Shown: positions 46,450-55,261 of the stretch, in pieces
Layout of the letters: the number at the start of each line of letters is the position of its first letter
Position numbering within the stretch: the stretch's first letter is position 1
Origin: Aldersonia kunmingensis
GTDB taxonomy: Bacteria > Actinomycetota > Actinomycetes > Mycobacteriales > Mycobacteriaceae
Direction of reading: 5' to 3'
Length of the DNA stretch: 60,373 nucleotides
Assembly (NCBI RefSeq): GCF_001646865.1
Contig: NZ_LRRB01000008.1
Span: forward strand, 1-60,373
Made by a program: the position numbers and the translations under genes
Notes under the pieces: model-generated
What the model was told of the DNA's origin: nothing
Database searches by the model: none
What the model saw: only the letters and a program-made list of their open reading frames with translations

Positions 46450-47309
46450 TTGATGTACTCCGCGGCAAACTTGCGCAGGGAATCCTGCTTGGCTTCCAGT
46501 GGTGCGTCGAATCCGTGGCCGTCGAAGATCCACGGGATGACGATGGCATCGGTGATGCCGGCCTCGTCCATCTCCTGATAGCCGGTCGCGCCGAACTTGT
46601 CGATGCAGACGGCCTGAATCTCGAACGGCTCATCGGCCCGGCCGTATTCGGCGCGCAGTTCGCCGAGCCGGGCCTTGGTGGCCTTGAGGTCGTCGAGCGT
46701 CATCATTGCCGAGGTCCAGCCGTCGCCGACGCGGGCCGCGCGGCGCAGCGCCACCTCGGTGTGGCCACCGACGTAGAACGGCACCTTCTCCGACGGCGCC
46801 GGGCTCATCTGCAGCCGGTCGAAGTCGAAGAACTTGCCGTGGTACTCGACCATGCCGCCGTCGAGGACGAGCTTGATGATCTCGATCATCTCGTCGACGC
46901 GGGCACCGCGCTTCGCGTACGGTGCGCCACACCACTCGAATTCCTCAGGAGCCCAGCCGATGCCGACGCCGAAGCCGAATCGGTTGTTGGTGAGGTTGGC
47001 GACCGAGCCGAGCTGCCTGGCGAGCAGCAGCGGATTGCGCGAGCCCAGCTTCAGCACGTTGGTGTAGAAGCGGATGGTCCTGGTCACCGCGGCCATGGAG
47101 GCCGCGGCGATCAAGGGGTCCACCCACGGCGTCTCCTCGTTCCACATCCGGGAGCCGTCGGGCGTGTAGGGATACTTCTCCGCCGCCGTCTCCATGTAGA
47201 ACAACGAATCCGGCAGTGCGACGGAGGCAAAGCCGCATTCCTCTGCCGTTTGCGCGAGCCCGGCCAGTTGGTCGAGCGGGCTCATTGCGACGCTGAGGGT
47301 GAACTTCAT
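46446..47309 (-). CDS. LLM-class (F420-dependent-like) oxidoreductase
   Basis: 287 residues, bacterial luciferase-like TIM barrel: LAGLAQTAEECGFASVALPDS, LARQLGSVANLTNNRFGFGVGIGW and VPFYVGGHTEVALRRAARVGDGW are the family's cofactor-site segments. Whether the cofactor is F420 or FMN cannot be told here. It starts three bases after the ltp3 stop. A second LLM gene of the Rv3520c type lies divergently at 50597, so the pair may act on different oxidation states of the side chain (inference). Confidence 0.85.
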   Translation of the reverse strand: MKFTLSVAMSPLDQLAGLAQTAEECGFASVALPDSLFYMETAAEKYPYTPDGSRMWNEETPWVDPLIAAASMAAVTRTIRFYTNVLKLGSRNPLLLARQLGSVANLTNNRFGFGVGIGWAPEEFEWCGAPYAKRGARVDEMIEIIKLVLDGGMVEYHGKFFDFDRLQMSPAPSEKVPFYVGGHTEVALRRAARVGDGWTSAMMTLDDLKATKARLGELRAEYGRADEPFEIQAVCIDKFGATGYQEMDEAGITDAIVIPWIFDGHGFDAPLEAKQDSLRKFAAEYIK

Positions 47310-47312
47310 CGT

Positions 47313-48497
47313 CTACTTTCCTTCTGCCCAGGCCGGGCGCTCGGACCCGACGACCCACATCGCGAAGTACTGCGAGCCACCGCCGTACGCGTGGCCGAGC
47401 GCCTTCTTGGCGTTCGCGACCTGATGGTCACCGGCGCGGTCCATCACCTGCATCGCGGATTCCGCGAGGCGGATCATGCCCGAGGCGCCGATGGGGTTCG
47501 ATGAAAGAACGCCACCGGAAGCGTTGACCGGCAGCTTGCCACCGATCGCGGTCTCGCCGGCCTCGGTGAGCTTCCAGCCCTCACCCTCGGGCATGAAACC
47601 GAGGTTCTCGAGCCACATCGGCTCGAACCACGAGAACGGGACGTAGATCTCGGCCGCGTCGATCTCCTCGAGCGGATCCTTGATGCCTGCGGCCTCCCAC
47701 AGGGCTGCGGCCGCGTCGCGGCCCGCCTGCGGGTTGACCTGGTCGCGCTCGGAGTAGGTGGTGGGCTCGGTCCGCATCGAGGTGGCGTGGATCCACGCGA
47801 CCTTGCGGCCCTCGGCCTCCACCAGTGCGGCGGCTTCGGAGTTGCCGAGCACGATGGCGCATGCGCCGTCCGACGACGGGCAGGTCTCGTCGAAACGGAT
47901 CGGGTCCCACAGCATCTGCGAGGACTGCACCGACTCGAGCGTGATGTCCGGCTGCTGGAGGTGCGCGTAGGGGTTCTTGGACCCGTTGAGGCGGTCCTTG
48001 ACGGCCACCATCGAACCGATGTGGGTCGGTGCGTTGGAGCGTCGGATGTAGGAGCGCACGTGCGGAGCGAAGTAGCCGCCCGCGCCCGCGCCGACCGGCA
48101 TGTTGAACGGAACCGGAATCGACAGCGCCCACATGGCGTTCGACTCCGACTGCTTCTCCCACGCGACCGCGAGCACCCGCTTGTGCACGCCGGCCTGCAC
48201 CAGGCTGGCGGCCACGATGCCGGTGGAGGCACCGACCGAACCGGCGGTGTGCACGCGGATCAGGGGCTTGCCCGTCGCGCCGAGGGCGTCGGCCATCATC
48301 AGCTCGGGCATCATGACGCCCTCGAAGAAGTCCGGGGCCTTGCCGACAACGACAGCGTCGATGTCGTCCCAGGTGACGTTCGCGTCTGCCATGGCGCGGT
48401 CGATCGCCTCGCGGCACATACCCGACATCGAGACGTCGGTCCGCTTGGCTACGTAGTGGGTCTGGCCGGTGCCGAGCACCGCTGCCGGCTGCTTCAT
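47313..48497 (-). CDS. ltp3: Ltp3-like steroid side-chain aldolase (SCP2-thiolase fold)
   Basis: 394 residues, non-specific lipid-transfer-protein/SCP2 thiolase fold. The usual nucleophile Cys is replaced (HTAGSVGAST) and the GHP box reads SNPIGASG, so it is not a normal thiolase. Ltp3 and Ltp4 are known from Rhodococcus as aldolases acting on C24-branched sterol side chains. ATG at 48497 overlaps the ltp4 stop. The length equals that of Rv3523. Confidence 0.88.
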   Translation of the reverse strand: MKQPAAVLGTGQTHYVAKRTDVSMSGMCREAIDRAMADANVTWDDIDAVVVGKAPDFFEGVMMPELMMADALGATGKPLIRVHTAGSVGASTGIVAASLVQAGVHKRVLAVAWEKQSESNAMWALSIPVPFNMPVGAGAGGYFAPHVRSYIRRSNAPTHIGSMVAVKDRLNGSKNPYAHLQQPDITLESVQSSQMLWDPIRFDETCPSSDGACAIVLGNSEAAALVEAEGRKVAWIHATSMRTEPTTYSERDQVNPQAGRDAAAALWEAAGIKDPLEEIDAAEIYVPFSWFEPMWLENLGFMPEGEGWKLTEAGETAIGGKLPVNASGGVLSSNPIGASGMIRLAESAMQVMDRAGDHQVANAKKALGHAYGGGSQYFAMWVVGSERPAWAEGK

Positions 48498-49525
48498 CGA
48501 CGTCCCTCCATGACCGCGATCAGATTCTGTTGCAGCGCAGGGCCGCTCGTCGCATGCGCAAGCACGCGGTTCGCCTCGCCGGTCATGATCCGGTGCGCGG
48601 CTTCGCCGATGCGCTCGAGTCCGCCGGAGAACATCGGGTTGGCCGTGAGCGGGCCACCCGAGGGGTTGATCCGGGTGGAGCCGTCGAGGCCGATCGCCTC
48701 ACGCAGGATCAGCTCCTGGTGGGTGAACGGGGCGTGCAGTTCCGCGAGGTCGAACGAGGTGTCGCCACCGGTCGCGGCCTTGGCCGCGGCGATGGTGGAC
48801 GGCGAGATCGTCAGGTCACGGGCGCCGAAGTTCGGCGTGTCGATGCGATGTTCGAATCCGGTGATCCACGCGGGGTTCTCGCACAGTTCGCGAGCCTTGT
48901 CGCCGGACGCGAGGATGATCGCGGCAGCACCATCGGTGACCGGGGCGACGTCGTGGCGACGCAGCGGGTCGGCGATGAACGGCGTGTCGAGCAGCGCGTC
49001 GATGTCGACCGGGCCGTCACCCTGGTACGCGGCGGCAACCTCGGCCATCGTGCGCTGCGACCACTTGCCGGCGTCGATGCCGGCCTGGGCCTGCAGGCCG
49101 GCGATGGACAGCGAGTCCGGCCACAGCGGGGTGACGAGGTACGGGTCGAGCTGCATCGTCATGGTGCGGCGCAGCTTACCGGCGGAGGACTTGCCGAAGC
49201 CGTACACGAGCGCGGTATCGACCTCGCCGGTGATCAGCTTGACCCAGGCCTCGTACAGCGCCCATGCGGCATCCATCTCGACGTGCGATTCGTTGATCGG
49301 CGGCACAGCGCCGATCGCGTCGATGGCGGAAATGAACGAGAACGCACGTCCGGCCAGGTAGTCGGACGAACCCGAGCACCAGAATCCGATGTCGGACTTG
49401 GTGATGCCCAGTTCGGCGTAGAGCTTCTGAAAGCACGGCACGAGCATTTCCACGCCGTTGGTCGTTCCAGTGGTTTCGCGCACATGCGGTGCGTGCGCGA
49501 AACCGACGACAGCAATGTCGGTCAC
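48494..49525 (-). CDS. ltp4: Ltp4-like steroid side-chain aldolase (SCP2-thiolase fold)
   Basis: 343 residues, SCP2 thiolase-like. VTDIAVVGFAHAPHVRE is the N-terminal strand; the nucleophile position reads NESHVEMDAAW without Cys, and the C-terminal box is ANPMFSGG instead of GHP. GTG start at 49525, 14 bases after the tandem DUF35 gene, with GGGAG upstream. Its partner is likely Ltp3 together with the DUF35 protein, comparable with the Ltp2-ChsH2 aldolase. Confidence 0.87.
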   Translation of the reverse strand: MTDIAVVGFAHAPHVRETTGTTNGVEMLVPCFQKLYAELGITKSDIGFWCSGSSDYLAGRAFSFISAIDAIGAVPPINESHVEMDAAWALYEAWVKLITGEVDTALVYGFGKSSAGKLRRTMTMQLDPYLVTPLWPDSLSIAGLQAQAGIDAGKWSQRTMAEVAAAYQGDGPVDIDALLDTPFIADPLRRHDVAPVTDGAAAIILASGDKARELCENPAWITGFEHRIDTPNFGARDLTISPSTIAAAKAATGGDTSFDLAELHAPFTHQELILREAIGLDGSTRINPSGGPLTANPMFSGGLERIGEAAHRIMTGEANRVLAHATSGPALQQNLIAVMEGRR

Positions 49526-49539
49526 GGGGTGGGGCTCCC

Positions 49540-50538
49540 TTACAGGTGGTGTTTGAAGGTGTCGTACTCGGCGTCGGGCTCGCCGGTGGGGCGGAAGTAC
49601 TCGATGTTCTCGAGTGAAGTGCCCCACTCTTCGCGCGGACGCCACTTCGCCTCGACACGCATGCCCATCCGCACCTCGGTGGCGTCGCACTCGAGGATCA
49701 GGTGCAGGAACGCGATGTCGGCGCCGTCGAGCAGCACGTAGGCCGCGATGTAGGGCGGCTTGATGCGCTGGCCGAGGAACGGGACGTTGACGATGCAGAA
49801 CGTCGTGACGATGCCGCGGTCCGGCAGTTCAACCTGCTCGGTAGTCGGCTGCCCGCTGGTCGGGTTGGCGCCACGCGGCGGGATGTAGACCTTGCCGCCG
49901 GCCTCGGAGCGGCCGCCGAGCAGCTTGCCCTCGGCAAGGCCGCGCAGGTAGTAGGACTCCTCGTAGGACGCGGAGTGATCGATCTCGAGGTGCACCGGCG
50001 TGATCAGCATGGTGACCGGATCGGAATCCGTTGCGGCCGGAGTGGATTCGGCATCCTCGCCCGGCACGAAGCAAGCGATGTCGCCGATGGCGCCGATGGT
50101 CTCGTCGGCCCACTTGATGCGCACGCGCATACCGGTGCTGATGTCGTGGGGGGAGGCGACGTCGACCGCGTGCAGCATCGAGGTGTCGGCACCGTCGAGC
50201 TGGATGAGCGCCCACGCGAACGGGCGATCGAACGGCTGCCCGGGCAGCGGGTCGCGCACCCAGGTCCACGACTTCACGGTGCCAACCGACGACACCTCGA
50301 CGAACTCGTCGAGCGCCGCGGCGGTGCCGGGGTCGTACTCCTGTGGCGGTACGAAGACCCGACCGTCGGACCCGCGGACGCCGACAACGCGGCGGTCCCG
50401 CAGTCCGGTGAGGAACCGGCCGATGACCGGTCCCACCGATCTGGTGTAGTCGAAGTCGAGGATCAGGGGCGCGCTTAGCGGCTTCTCCTGATCCGACCTT
50501 GCTGGCAACTCGGCCGTCGTGCTGTTCCCAAAGCTCAC
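49540..50538 (-). CDS. tandem DUF35 OB-fold protein (Rv3521-like)
   Basis: 332 residues made of two similar halves. Each has the OB-fold core seen in DUF35/ChsH2 C-terminal domains: first PFAWALIQLDGADTSMLHAVD with MRVRIKWADETIG, then PPYIAAYVLLDGADIAFLHLILEC with MRVEAKWRPREEWG. No zinc-ribbon Cys cluster is evident. DUF35 proteins form complexes with SCP2-type aldolases and position the acyl-CoA. First gene of the ltp4-ltp3 operon, with a KstR-type operator just upstream, divergent from the LLM gene as Rv3521 is from Rv3520c. Confidence 0.87.
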   Translation of the reverse strand: MSFGNSTTAELPARSDQEKPLSAPLILDFDYTRSVGPVIGRFLTGLRDRRVVGVRGSDGRVFVPPQEYDPGTAAALDEFVEVSSVGTVKSWTWVRDPLPGQPFDRPFAWALIQLDGADTSMLHAVDVASPHDISTGMRVRIKWADETIGAIGDIACFVPGEDAESTPAATDSDPVTMLITPVHLEIDHSASYEESYYLRGLAEGKLLGGRSEAGGKVYIPPRGANPTSGQPTTEQVELPDRGIVTTFCIVNVPFLGQRIKPPYIAAYVLLDGADIAFLHLILECDATEVRMGMRVEAKWRPREEWGTSLENIEYFRPTGEPDAEYDTFKHHL

Positions 50539-50547
50539 GACTTCGAG

Positions 50548-50561
50548 TAGAACAGGTTCTT
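50548..50561. promoter_or_regulatory. KstR operator between DUF35/ltp operon and LLM gene
   Basis: TAGAACAGGTTCTT matches TNNAACNNGTTNNA except at the last base. It lies nine bases from the DUF35 GTG and 35 bases from the LLM GTG, so it can control both. Confidence 0.8.
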
Positions 50562-50596
50562 ATTCTGGTCGCAAGAGTCGAGGAAAGGGCGAGGTA

Positions 50597-51634
50597 GTGA
50601 AGCTGGGATTGCAACTCGGATATTGGATGGCGCAACCGCCGACGAATGCGGGGGAATTGGTGCGTGCCGCCGAGGAGTCCGGCTTCGATGCTGTGTTCGC
50701 CGCGGAGTCGTGGGGATCGGACGCATTCACCCCCCTCGCGTGGTGGGGCTCGAGCACCGAAAAGGTGCGTCTGGGGACGTCGGTCGCCCAACTGTCCGCA
50801 CGTACTCCGACCAGCGCCGCAATGCACGCACTGACGCTCGATCACCTCAGTGGTGGCCGCGCGATCCTGGGCCTTGGTGTGTCCGGTCCGCAGGTCGTCG
50901 AGGGCTGGTACGGGCAGCCGTTCGCGAAGCCGTTGGCGCGCACTCGGGAGTACGTCTCGATCATTCGCCAGGTGCTCGCCCGCGAGTCGCACGTGCGCAA
51001 CGACGGGCCGCACTACCCGCTGCCGCTGACCGGCGACAACGCCACTGGCCTGGGCAAACCGCTCAAGCCGATCACTCACCCGCTGCGCGCCGACCTGCCG
51101 ATCTGGCTCGGTTCGGAGGGCCCGAAGAACGTCGCGCTCACCGCCGAGATCGCGGACGGCTGGCTCGCGATCTACTTCTCGCCGCGCCTGGCGCCGATGT
51201 ACAACGAGTGGCTCGACGAGGGCTTCGCGCGTGAGGGCGCCCGGCATACCCGCGAGACTTTCGAGATCGCCGCTACCTGCCAGATCGTGATCACCGACGA
51301 CCGGCAGGCCGAGATCGACCGGATGAAGCCGATTCTGGCCCTCTACGTGGGCGGAATGGGTGCAGCGGAGATGAACTTCCACGCCGATGTGTACCGCCGC
51401 ATGGGCTACGAGAAGGAGGTCGCGGAGATCGGTGAGCTGTTCCGCACCGGGCGCAAGGACGAGGCCGCGAAGGCCGTGCCGGACGAGATGGTGTCCGAGA
51501 CGATGATCATCGGAGACGAGGCCTACGTCCGCGAGGACATCAAGCGCTGGGAAGAGGCCGGCGTCACGATGCTTCTGCTCACTGCGCAGAACGGCGAACA
51601 GATCAGGAAACTGGCTGCCCTCGCTGAGAGTTAG
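50597..51634 (+). CDS. LLM-class (F420-dependent-like) oxidoreductase, Rv3520c-like
   Basis: 345 residues, luciferase-like TIM barrel: KLGLQLGYWMAQPPTNAGELVRAAEESGFDAVFAAE (N-terminal barrel strand), GRAILGLGVSGPQVVEGWYG and LPIWLGSEGPKNVALTAEIADGWLAIYFSP. GTG at 50597 gives the family's VKLGLQLGYW N-terminus, with GAGG upstream. Divergent from the tandem DUF35 gene under a shared KstR-type operator. Its stop codon forms part of a perfect second KstR-type palindrome. Confidence 0.87.
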   Translation: MKLGLQLGYWMAQPPTNAGELVRAAEESGFDAVFAAESWGSDAFTPLAWWGSSTEKVRLGTSVAQLSARTPTSAAMHALTLDHLSGGRAILGLGVSGPQVVEGWYGQPFAKPLARTREYVSIIRQVLARESHVRNDGPHYPLPLTGDNATGLGKPLKPITHPLRADLPIWLGSEGPKNVALTAEIADGWLAIYFSPRLAPMYNEWLDEGFAREGARHTRETFEIAATCQIVITDDRQAEIDRMKPILALYVGGMGAAEMNFHADVYRRMGYEKEVAEIGELFRTGRKDEAAKAVPDEMVSETMIIGDEAYVREDIKRWEEAGVTMLLLTAQNGEQIRKLAALAES

Positions 51635-51645
51635 AACACGTTCTA
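51632..51645. promoter_or_regulatory. perfect KstR operator at the 3' end of the LLM gene
   Basis: TAGAACACGTTCTA; with flanks the palindrome is the 16-base TTAGAACACGTTCTAA (51631-51646), the best match in the window. It begins with the stop codon of the LLM gene. The next gene is convergent and ends 207 bases away, so no promoter is evident to use it. Confidence 0.8.
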
Positions 51646-51674
51646 AATTTTCCGCCGTTCCCGACCGGACGCAG

Positions 51675-51707
51675 AGAGCCCGTCGACCCTTGTGGTTGGC
51701 GGGCTCT
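51675..51707 (+). terminator. hairpin after the LLM gene
   Basis: AGAGCCCG and CGGGCTCT arms around a 17-base loop, followed by TGTCGTTGT. The rest of 51713-51852 holds nothing I can recognise. Confidence 0.65.
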
Positions 51708-51852
51708 TGTCGTTGTGCGCGTTCGGACTGTCGGCAGCGCGCGATTCTTCGAGGCGCTGCCCTCCGGTGAAACCCTCAGCGCGCACTCTTCGGGGCCAGC
51801 GCGCACGCCCAGGCCTGTGCGGTGCCACGAAAAGGCGCGCGATGAAGGGTGG

Positions 51853-52767
51853 CTACGACGTGGTCGGCGCCGCCTGGACGCGGCGCACGAGGCGCACGAG
51901 TTCGCCCGCTGGCCCGTCGAGCTGCCGCGAACCGCGCCAGACCGCCCGCAGCACGCGGTCGAGGGCCAGCCCCTCCACCTCGATCACCCGCAGCTCGCCC
52001 GCCTGCACCTGCGAGACCACGGCGAGCGAGCTCACGACGGCCGGGCCGACCCCCGCGAGCACGCTGGTGCGAATCGCCGCGGCGCTGCCCAATTCGAGTA
52101 GCGGCGTGGCCCGGGTGTATTCCTGCAGCGCCAGATCCAAGGTGTTGCGCGTGCCGGACCCGGGTTCGCGTACGAGCAGACGTGTGGCGGCGAGTTCGCC
52201 GGGGGTGAGCGGCCTGCGCCGACGCGTCCACGGATGGTTAGGGTGCACGACTACCACCAGACGGTCGCTGGCCACGCGGGCGCTGTGCAACGTCGTGGGC
52301 ACCGTCGGCGATTCGACGAAGCCGAGGTCGTACTCGCCGTCGTGAAGGCGTTCGAACACCACCGATGAGTTGTGCACGTGCAGGTGGATCGTGACGTCGG
52401 GGAACTGCGTCCGGAAGGTCCCGAGCCAGGTGGGCATGAGGTGCTCCGCGACGGTCATGCTCGCTCCGACGGTCAGCTGGGCCGCCCGTTCGGTCCGCAG
52501 TCCCTCGGCGACATCGAGCATGTGCCGAGTGCCGTCGAGCACCTGGCGTGCCCAGTGCGCGATGACCGTGCCCTGGGCGGTCAGCGTCGACCCGGCCGTG
52601 CTCCGCTCCAGCAGGGTCATGCCGAGCTGGCGTTCGAGTTTCTTCATGGTGCGAGTGGCGTTGGGCTGGGCAATACCGGCCTGCCGGCTCGCGGCACTGA
52701 GGCTGCCGTGGTCGTCCACGCCGACCAGCAGCTCCATCGCAGCGAACTCAGGCCACTTGTGAGCCAT
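51853..52767 (-). CDS. LysR-family transcriptional regulator
   Basis: 304 residues. The N-terminal winged HTH is ELLVGVDDHGSLSAASRQAGIAQPNATRTMKKLERQLG; the effector domain follows with TVGASMTVAEHLMPTWL and LVREPGSGTRNTLDLAL, the latter typical of CysB/CbbR-like members. Divergent from the YeiH-type exporter with a perfect dyad between, so it most likely regulates that gene. It ends the sterol part of the window. Confidence 0.9.
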   Translation of the reverse strand: MAHKWPEFAAMELLVGVDDHGSLSAASRQAGIAQPNATRTMKKLERQLGMTLLERSTAGSTLTAQGTVIAHWARQVLDGTRHMLDVAEGLRTERAAQLTVGASMTVAEHLMPTWLGTFRTQFPDVTIHLHVHNSSVVFERLHDGEYDLGFVESPTVPTTLHSARVASDRLVVVVHPNHPWTRRRRPLTPGELAATRLLVREPGSGTRNTLDLALQEYTRATPLLELGSAAAIRTSVLAGVGPAVVSSLAVVSQVQAGELRVIEVEGLALDRVLRAVWRGSRQLDGPAGELVRLVRRVQAAPTTS

Positions 52768-52792
52768 GCGAAAATCATATGCCCATCGCGTT

Positions 52793-52815
52793 CGACATAT
52801 CAGATCGATATGTCG
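52793..52815. promoter_or_regulatory. LysR-type operator between regulator and exporter
   Basis: CGACATATC AGATC GATATGTCG, perfect 9-base arms with a 5-base spacer, containing the ATAN-type T-N11-A core expected for LysR proteins. 26 bases from the LysR ATG, 54 from the exporter ATG. Confidence 0.75.
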
Positions 52816-52868
52816 TGATGTCCAATTGACGGCTACCCGCCAGGCACTTTCTTCCCGATGCTGGACTT

Positions 52869-53891
52869 ATGGCCAGTCGAGTGATGCTTCCCGAACCCCG
52901 CGCACTATCGGGGTCGGTTGCACCACTGCTGCCGGGCCTCGGACTGTGCGCGATCGTCACCCTTCTCGCCATGGGCGTGAACCGGGTGTTCCCGACCGCG
53001 AGCCCGCTGCTCATCGCGATCCTGGTCGGCGCCGTCCTTGCCAACATCGCGCCGATCCCGGCTCAGATCCTGCCGGGCCTGACGTTCTCGTCGAAGAAGT
53101 TGCTGCGCGTCGGTATTGCATTGCTGGGCCTGCAACTCGTCTTCTCCGACATCCTCGGCCTCGGCTGGGGCGTCATGGCACTTGTTGTCGCCGTCGTCGG
53201 CCTCGGCATCGCCGGCACCATGTTCGTCGGCCGGCTGCTCGGCCTGTCCTGGACGCAGCGCGTGCTGATCGCCTGCGGATTCTCGATCTGCGGCGCCTCG
53301 GCGATCGCGGCGGTCGACGGTGTTGTCGACGCCAAGGAGGAGGAAGTCCTCACCGGTATTGCGCTGGTCGTCGTGTTCGGTACCGCGATGATCTTCGCTG
53401 TGCCGATGCTCGCCGGGATGATCGGTCTCGACGCCGCCGAAGCCGGCATTTGGGCCGGTGGATCGATCCACGAGGTCGCCCAGGTCATCGCCGCGGGCGG
53501 CGCGATCGGCGGCAGTGCGCTCGCGGTCGCCGCAGTCGTCAAGCTCGCCCGGGTATTGATGCTCGCCCCCGTGATGGCCGTGCTCAGCGTGCGTGCGCGC
53601 CGGATGTCGGCCGACAGCGCCGACGCCAAGCACCCGCCGCTGGTGCCGCTGTTCGTGCTCGCCTTCGTCGGTTGTGCCGCGCTGCGCTCCACCGGAGTGC
53701 TGCCCGAGGCGTTGCTCGGCTACGCAAAGCTGGTGCAGACGGGCCTGCTCACCGCGGCCATGTTCGCTCTCGGCACGGCCGTGCAGGTCTCGACCCTGCG
53801 CAAGGTCGGTGGGCGCCCGCTGGTGCTCGCGGCGATCTCCACCGTCTGGGTGGCGACCATCGCGCTGGTCGGCGTACTGCTCGTCGGCTGA
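52869..53891 (+). CDS. YeiH-family putative sulfate/anion exporter
   Basis: 340 residues, about ten membrane helices. The N-terminal LLPGLGLCAIVTLLAMGVNRVF, the motif TFSSKKLLRVGIALLGLQLVF and the central GFSICGASAIAAVDGVV are characteristic of the UPF0324/YeiH family. It is found divergent from LysR regulators in many bacteria. Substrate is uncertain; sulfate, taurine-derived sulfite or other anions have been suggested. Its stop is six bases from that of the convergent PucR-type gene. Confidence 0.88.
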   Translation: MASRVMLPEPRALSGSVAPLLPGLGLCAIVTLLAMGVNRVFPTASPLLIAILVGAVLANIAPIPAQILPGLTFSSKKLLRVGIALLGLQLVFSDILGLGWGVMALVVAVVGLGIAGTMFVGRLLGLSWTQRVLIACGFSICGASAIAAVDGVVDAKEEEVLTGIALVVVFGTAMIFAVPMLAGMIGLDAAEAGIWAGGSIHEVAQVIAAGGAIGGSALAVAAVVKLARVLMLAPVMAVLSVRARRMSADSADAKHPPLVPLFVLAFVGCAALRSTGVLPEALLGYAKLVQTGLLTAAMFALGTAVQVSTLRKVGGRPLVLAAISTVWVATIALVGVLLVG

Positions 53892-53896
53892 CCCTG

Positions 53897-55120
53897 TCAG
53901 TCCCGCCGGGGAAGTCGCCGCTGGACCTCGAGCGCGAGACACAGTTCCGCGACCTCGCGTGGGTGCGACAGCGACCGCCCAGTGCGTTCTTCGATCCGGC
54001 GCAGCCGGTGCCGGACCGTGTTCGGATGGCAAAAGATCTGTGCCGCAGTGTCGTTCGCCGAACCGCCGGCATCGATCCAGGCGGCAAGGGTGTCGAGCAG
54101 GATGGTGCGTTCCTCTGCCGGCATCTCGTGCAGGGGCCCGAGCACCGATTCGGCGATTCGTGACATCGCTTCGGGCGCACTGACTGCGGCGAGCGCGAGC
54201 GGCGAATCGTTGAAAACGGCGACCAGGGAATCTCGCTGTGGTGTTGCCTCGATTGCCAGCCGCGCGTAGCGCAGCCCCTCTGCGGTGTCGGACAAGTCGT
54301 CGAACGGCGGACTGAGCCCGACGCGCGCCGACGCGGCCCCGTGCAGTACCTCGATCAGTGTGCGGTTCGCGTCGGGCAGGCGCGCGGACACAATTCCGAT
54401 CTGCAGTTCCGGCTCGAGGCGCCACGCCGAGCGGATATCGCGGGCGTCGAGTTTGTTGCCGATCTCGGGTAGCGCGACCTTTCCGATCGCCGGAACCTGT
54501 GCCACCACAACGACATACGGTCCCTCGGTGGGCAGTCGCAAAGTGTGCGCCGCCTCCCACAGATTGTTGGCGTCGGCAATCTTCCCGGTCAGCAATGCCT
54601 CGACCAACGCCGAGCGTTCCTCTTCCCGCGCAAGGACCAGCGTCGTGACCTGGTGTCGGTAGGCCTCGGTCATCGCCTGGGTGAAATCGTCCTGCGCGAT
54701 GAGGATCCGTGAAGTAGCGGCCAGGATCTTCTCCGGTGTCAGTGCCGGAATACGCTGTGCGGCAACGAGTGCCTGCTCCCACAGATAACGGAAACCGACG
54801 CGGTAGGCACCCATCACCGCGGTTAGCGGAACACCGGCGATCGCGCGTTCAGTGCCGGTGGCGCGGGCGACGGAGACGTCGATATCTCCATCGCCGCGGA
54901 TGGACCGAAACACGAACGCAGAGTTGGCCCGGCAGCTGTTCACTACATCGGCGCGGTCGACGATGTTGGACGCGTAGAAATCGATATCGCGGAAGATCAG
55001 GTCGGTCATTTCTGAGGCCAACTCGTCGACGCGCGCCAGCAGGTCGGTTGCGAGTTCGACCACATGCGGGTCGATAGCCCCGTCGCCGTCGATCACGCGC
55101 TCTGCCGGACCTCCAGCCAT
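53897..55120 (-). CDS. PucR/CdaR-type transcriptional regulator
   Basis: 407 residues. An N-terminal RsbRD-like helical domain (LLARVDELASEMTDLIFRDIDFYAS), a central GGDEF-like/diguanylate-related region, and a C-terminal HTH of the PucR type: AGGSANDTAAQIFCHPNTVRHRLRRIEERTGRSL. The ATG at 55120 gives MAGGPAERVIDG; an open frame of 521 further codons upstream is antisense to the acyl-CoA ligase and is not used. It is divergent from the PHA operon, and a dyad lies in the promoter region, suggesting it controls that operon. Confidence 0.85.
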   Translation of the reverse strand: MAGGPAERVIDGDGAIDPHVVELATDLLARVDELASEMTDLIFRDIDFYASNIVDRADVVNSCRANSAFVFRSIRGDGDIDVSVARATGTERAIAGVPLTAVMGAYRVGFRYLWEQALVAAQRIPALTPEKILAATSRILIAQDDFTQAMTEAYRHQVTTLVLAREEERSALVEALLTGKIADANNLWEAAHTLRLPTEGPYVVVVAQVPAIGKVALPEIGNKLDARDIRSAWRLEPELQIGIVSARLPDANRTLIEVLHGAASARVGLSPPFDDLSDTAEGLRYARLAIEATPQRDSLVAVFNDSPLALAAVSAPEAMSRIAESVLGPLHEMPAEERTILLDTLAAWIDAGGSANDTAAQIFCHPNTVRHRLRRIEERTGRSLSHPREVAELCLALEVQRRLPRRD

Positions 55121-55170
55121 AGACCCACGATATGCCCCGGTCGTGGGTGTGACGGGGAACATCGCGGAGC

Positions 55171-55183
55171 AACAACCGTTGTT
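55171..55183. promoter_or_regulatory. dyad between PucR-type regulator and PHA operon
   Basis: AACAAC C GTTGTT, perfect 6-base arms around one base, midway between divergent starts at 55120 and 55262. A wider pair GGGAACA/TGTTCCC (55155-55161, 55180-55186) overlaps it. Confidence 0.5.
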
Positions 55184-55261
55184 CCCGCCACCATCGCGCT
55201 TCGATGCGGCGGCCGCAACCATTGAAGTATCCCCAATAACGACCGGCCCGGGAGGCCCGCA

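Noticed and set aside
51715-52101. A 128-codon plus-strand frame that might be the target of the orphan KstR site
   Set aside because: Mostly antisense to the LysR gene, Arg/Ala/Pro-rich shadow composition, no ribosome-binding site.
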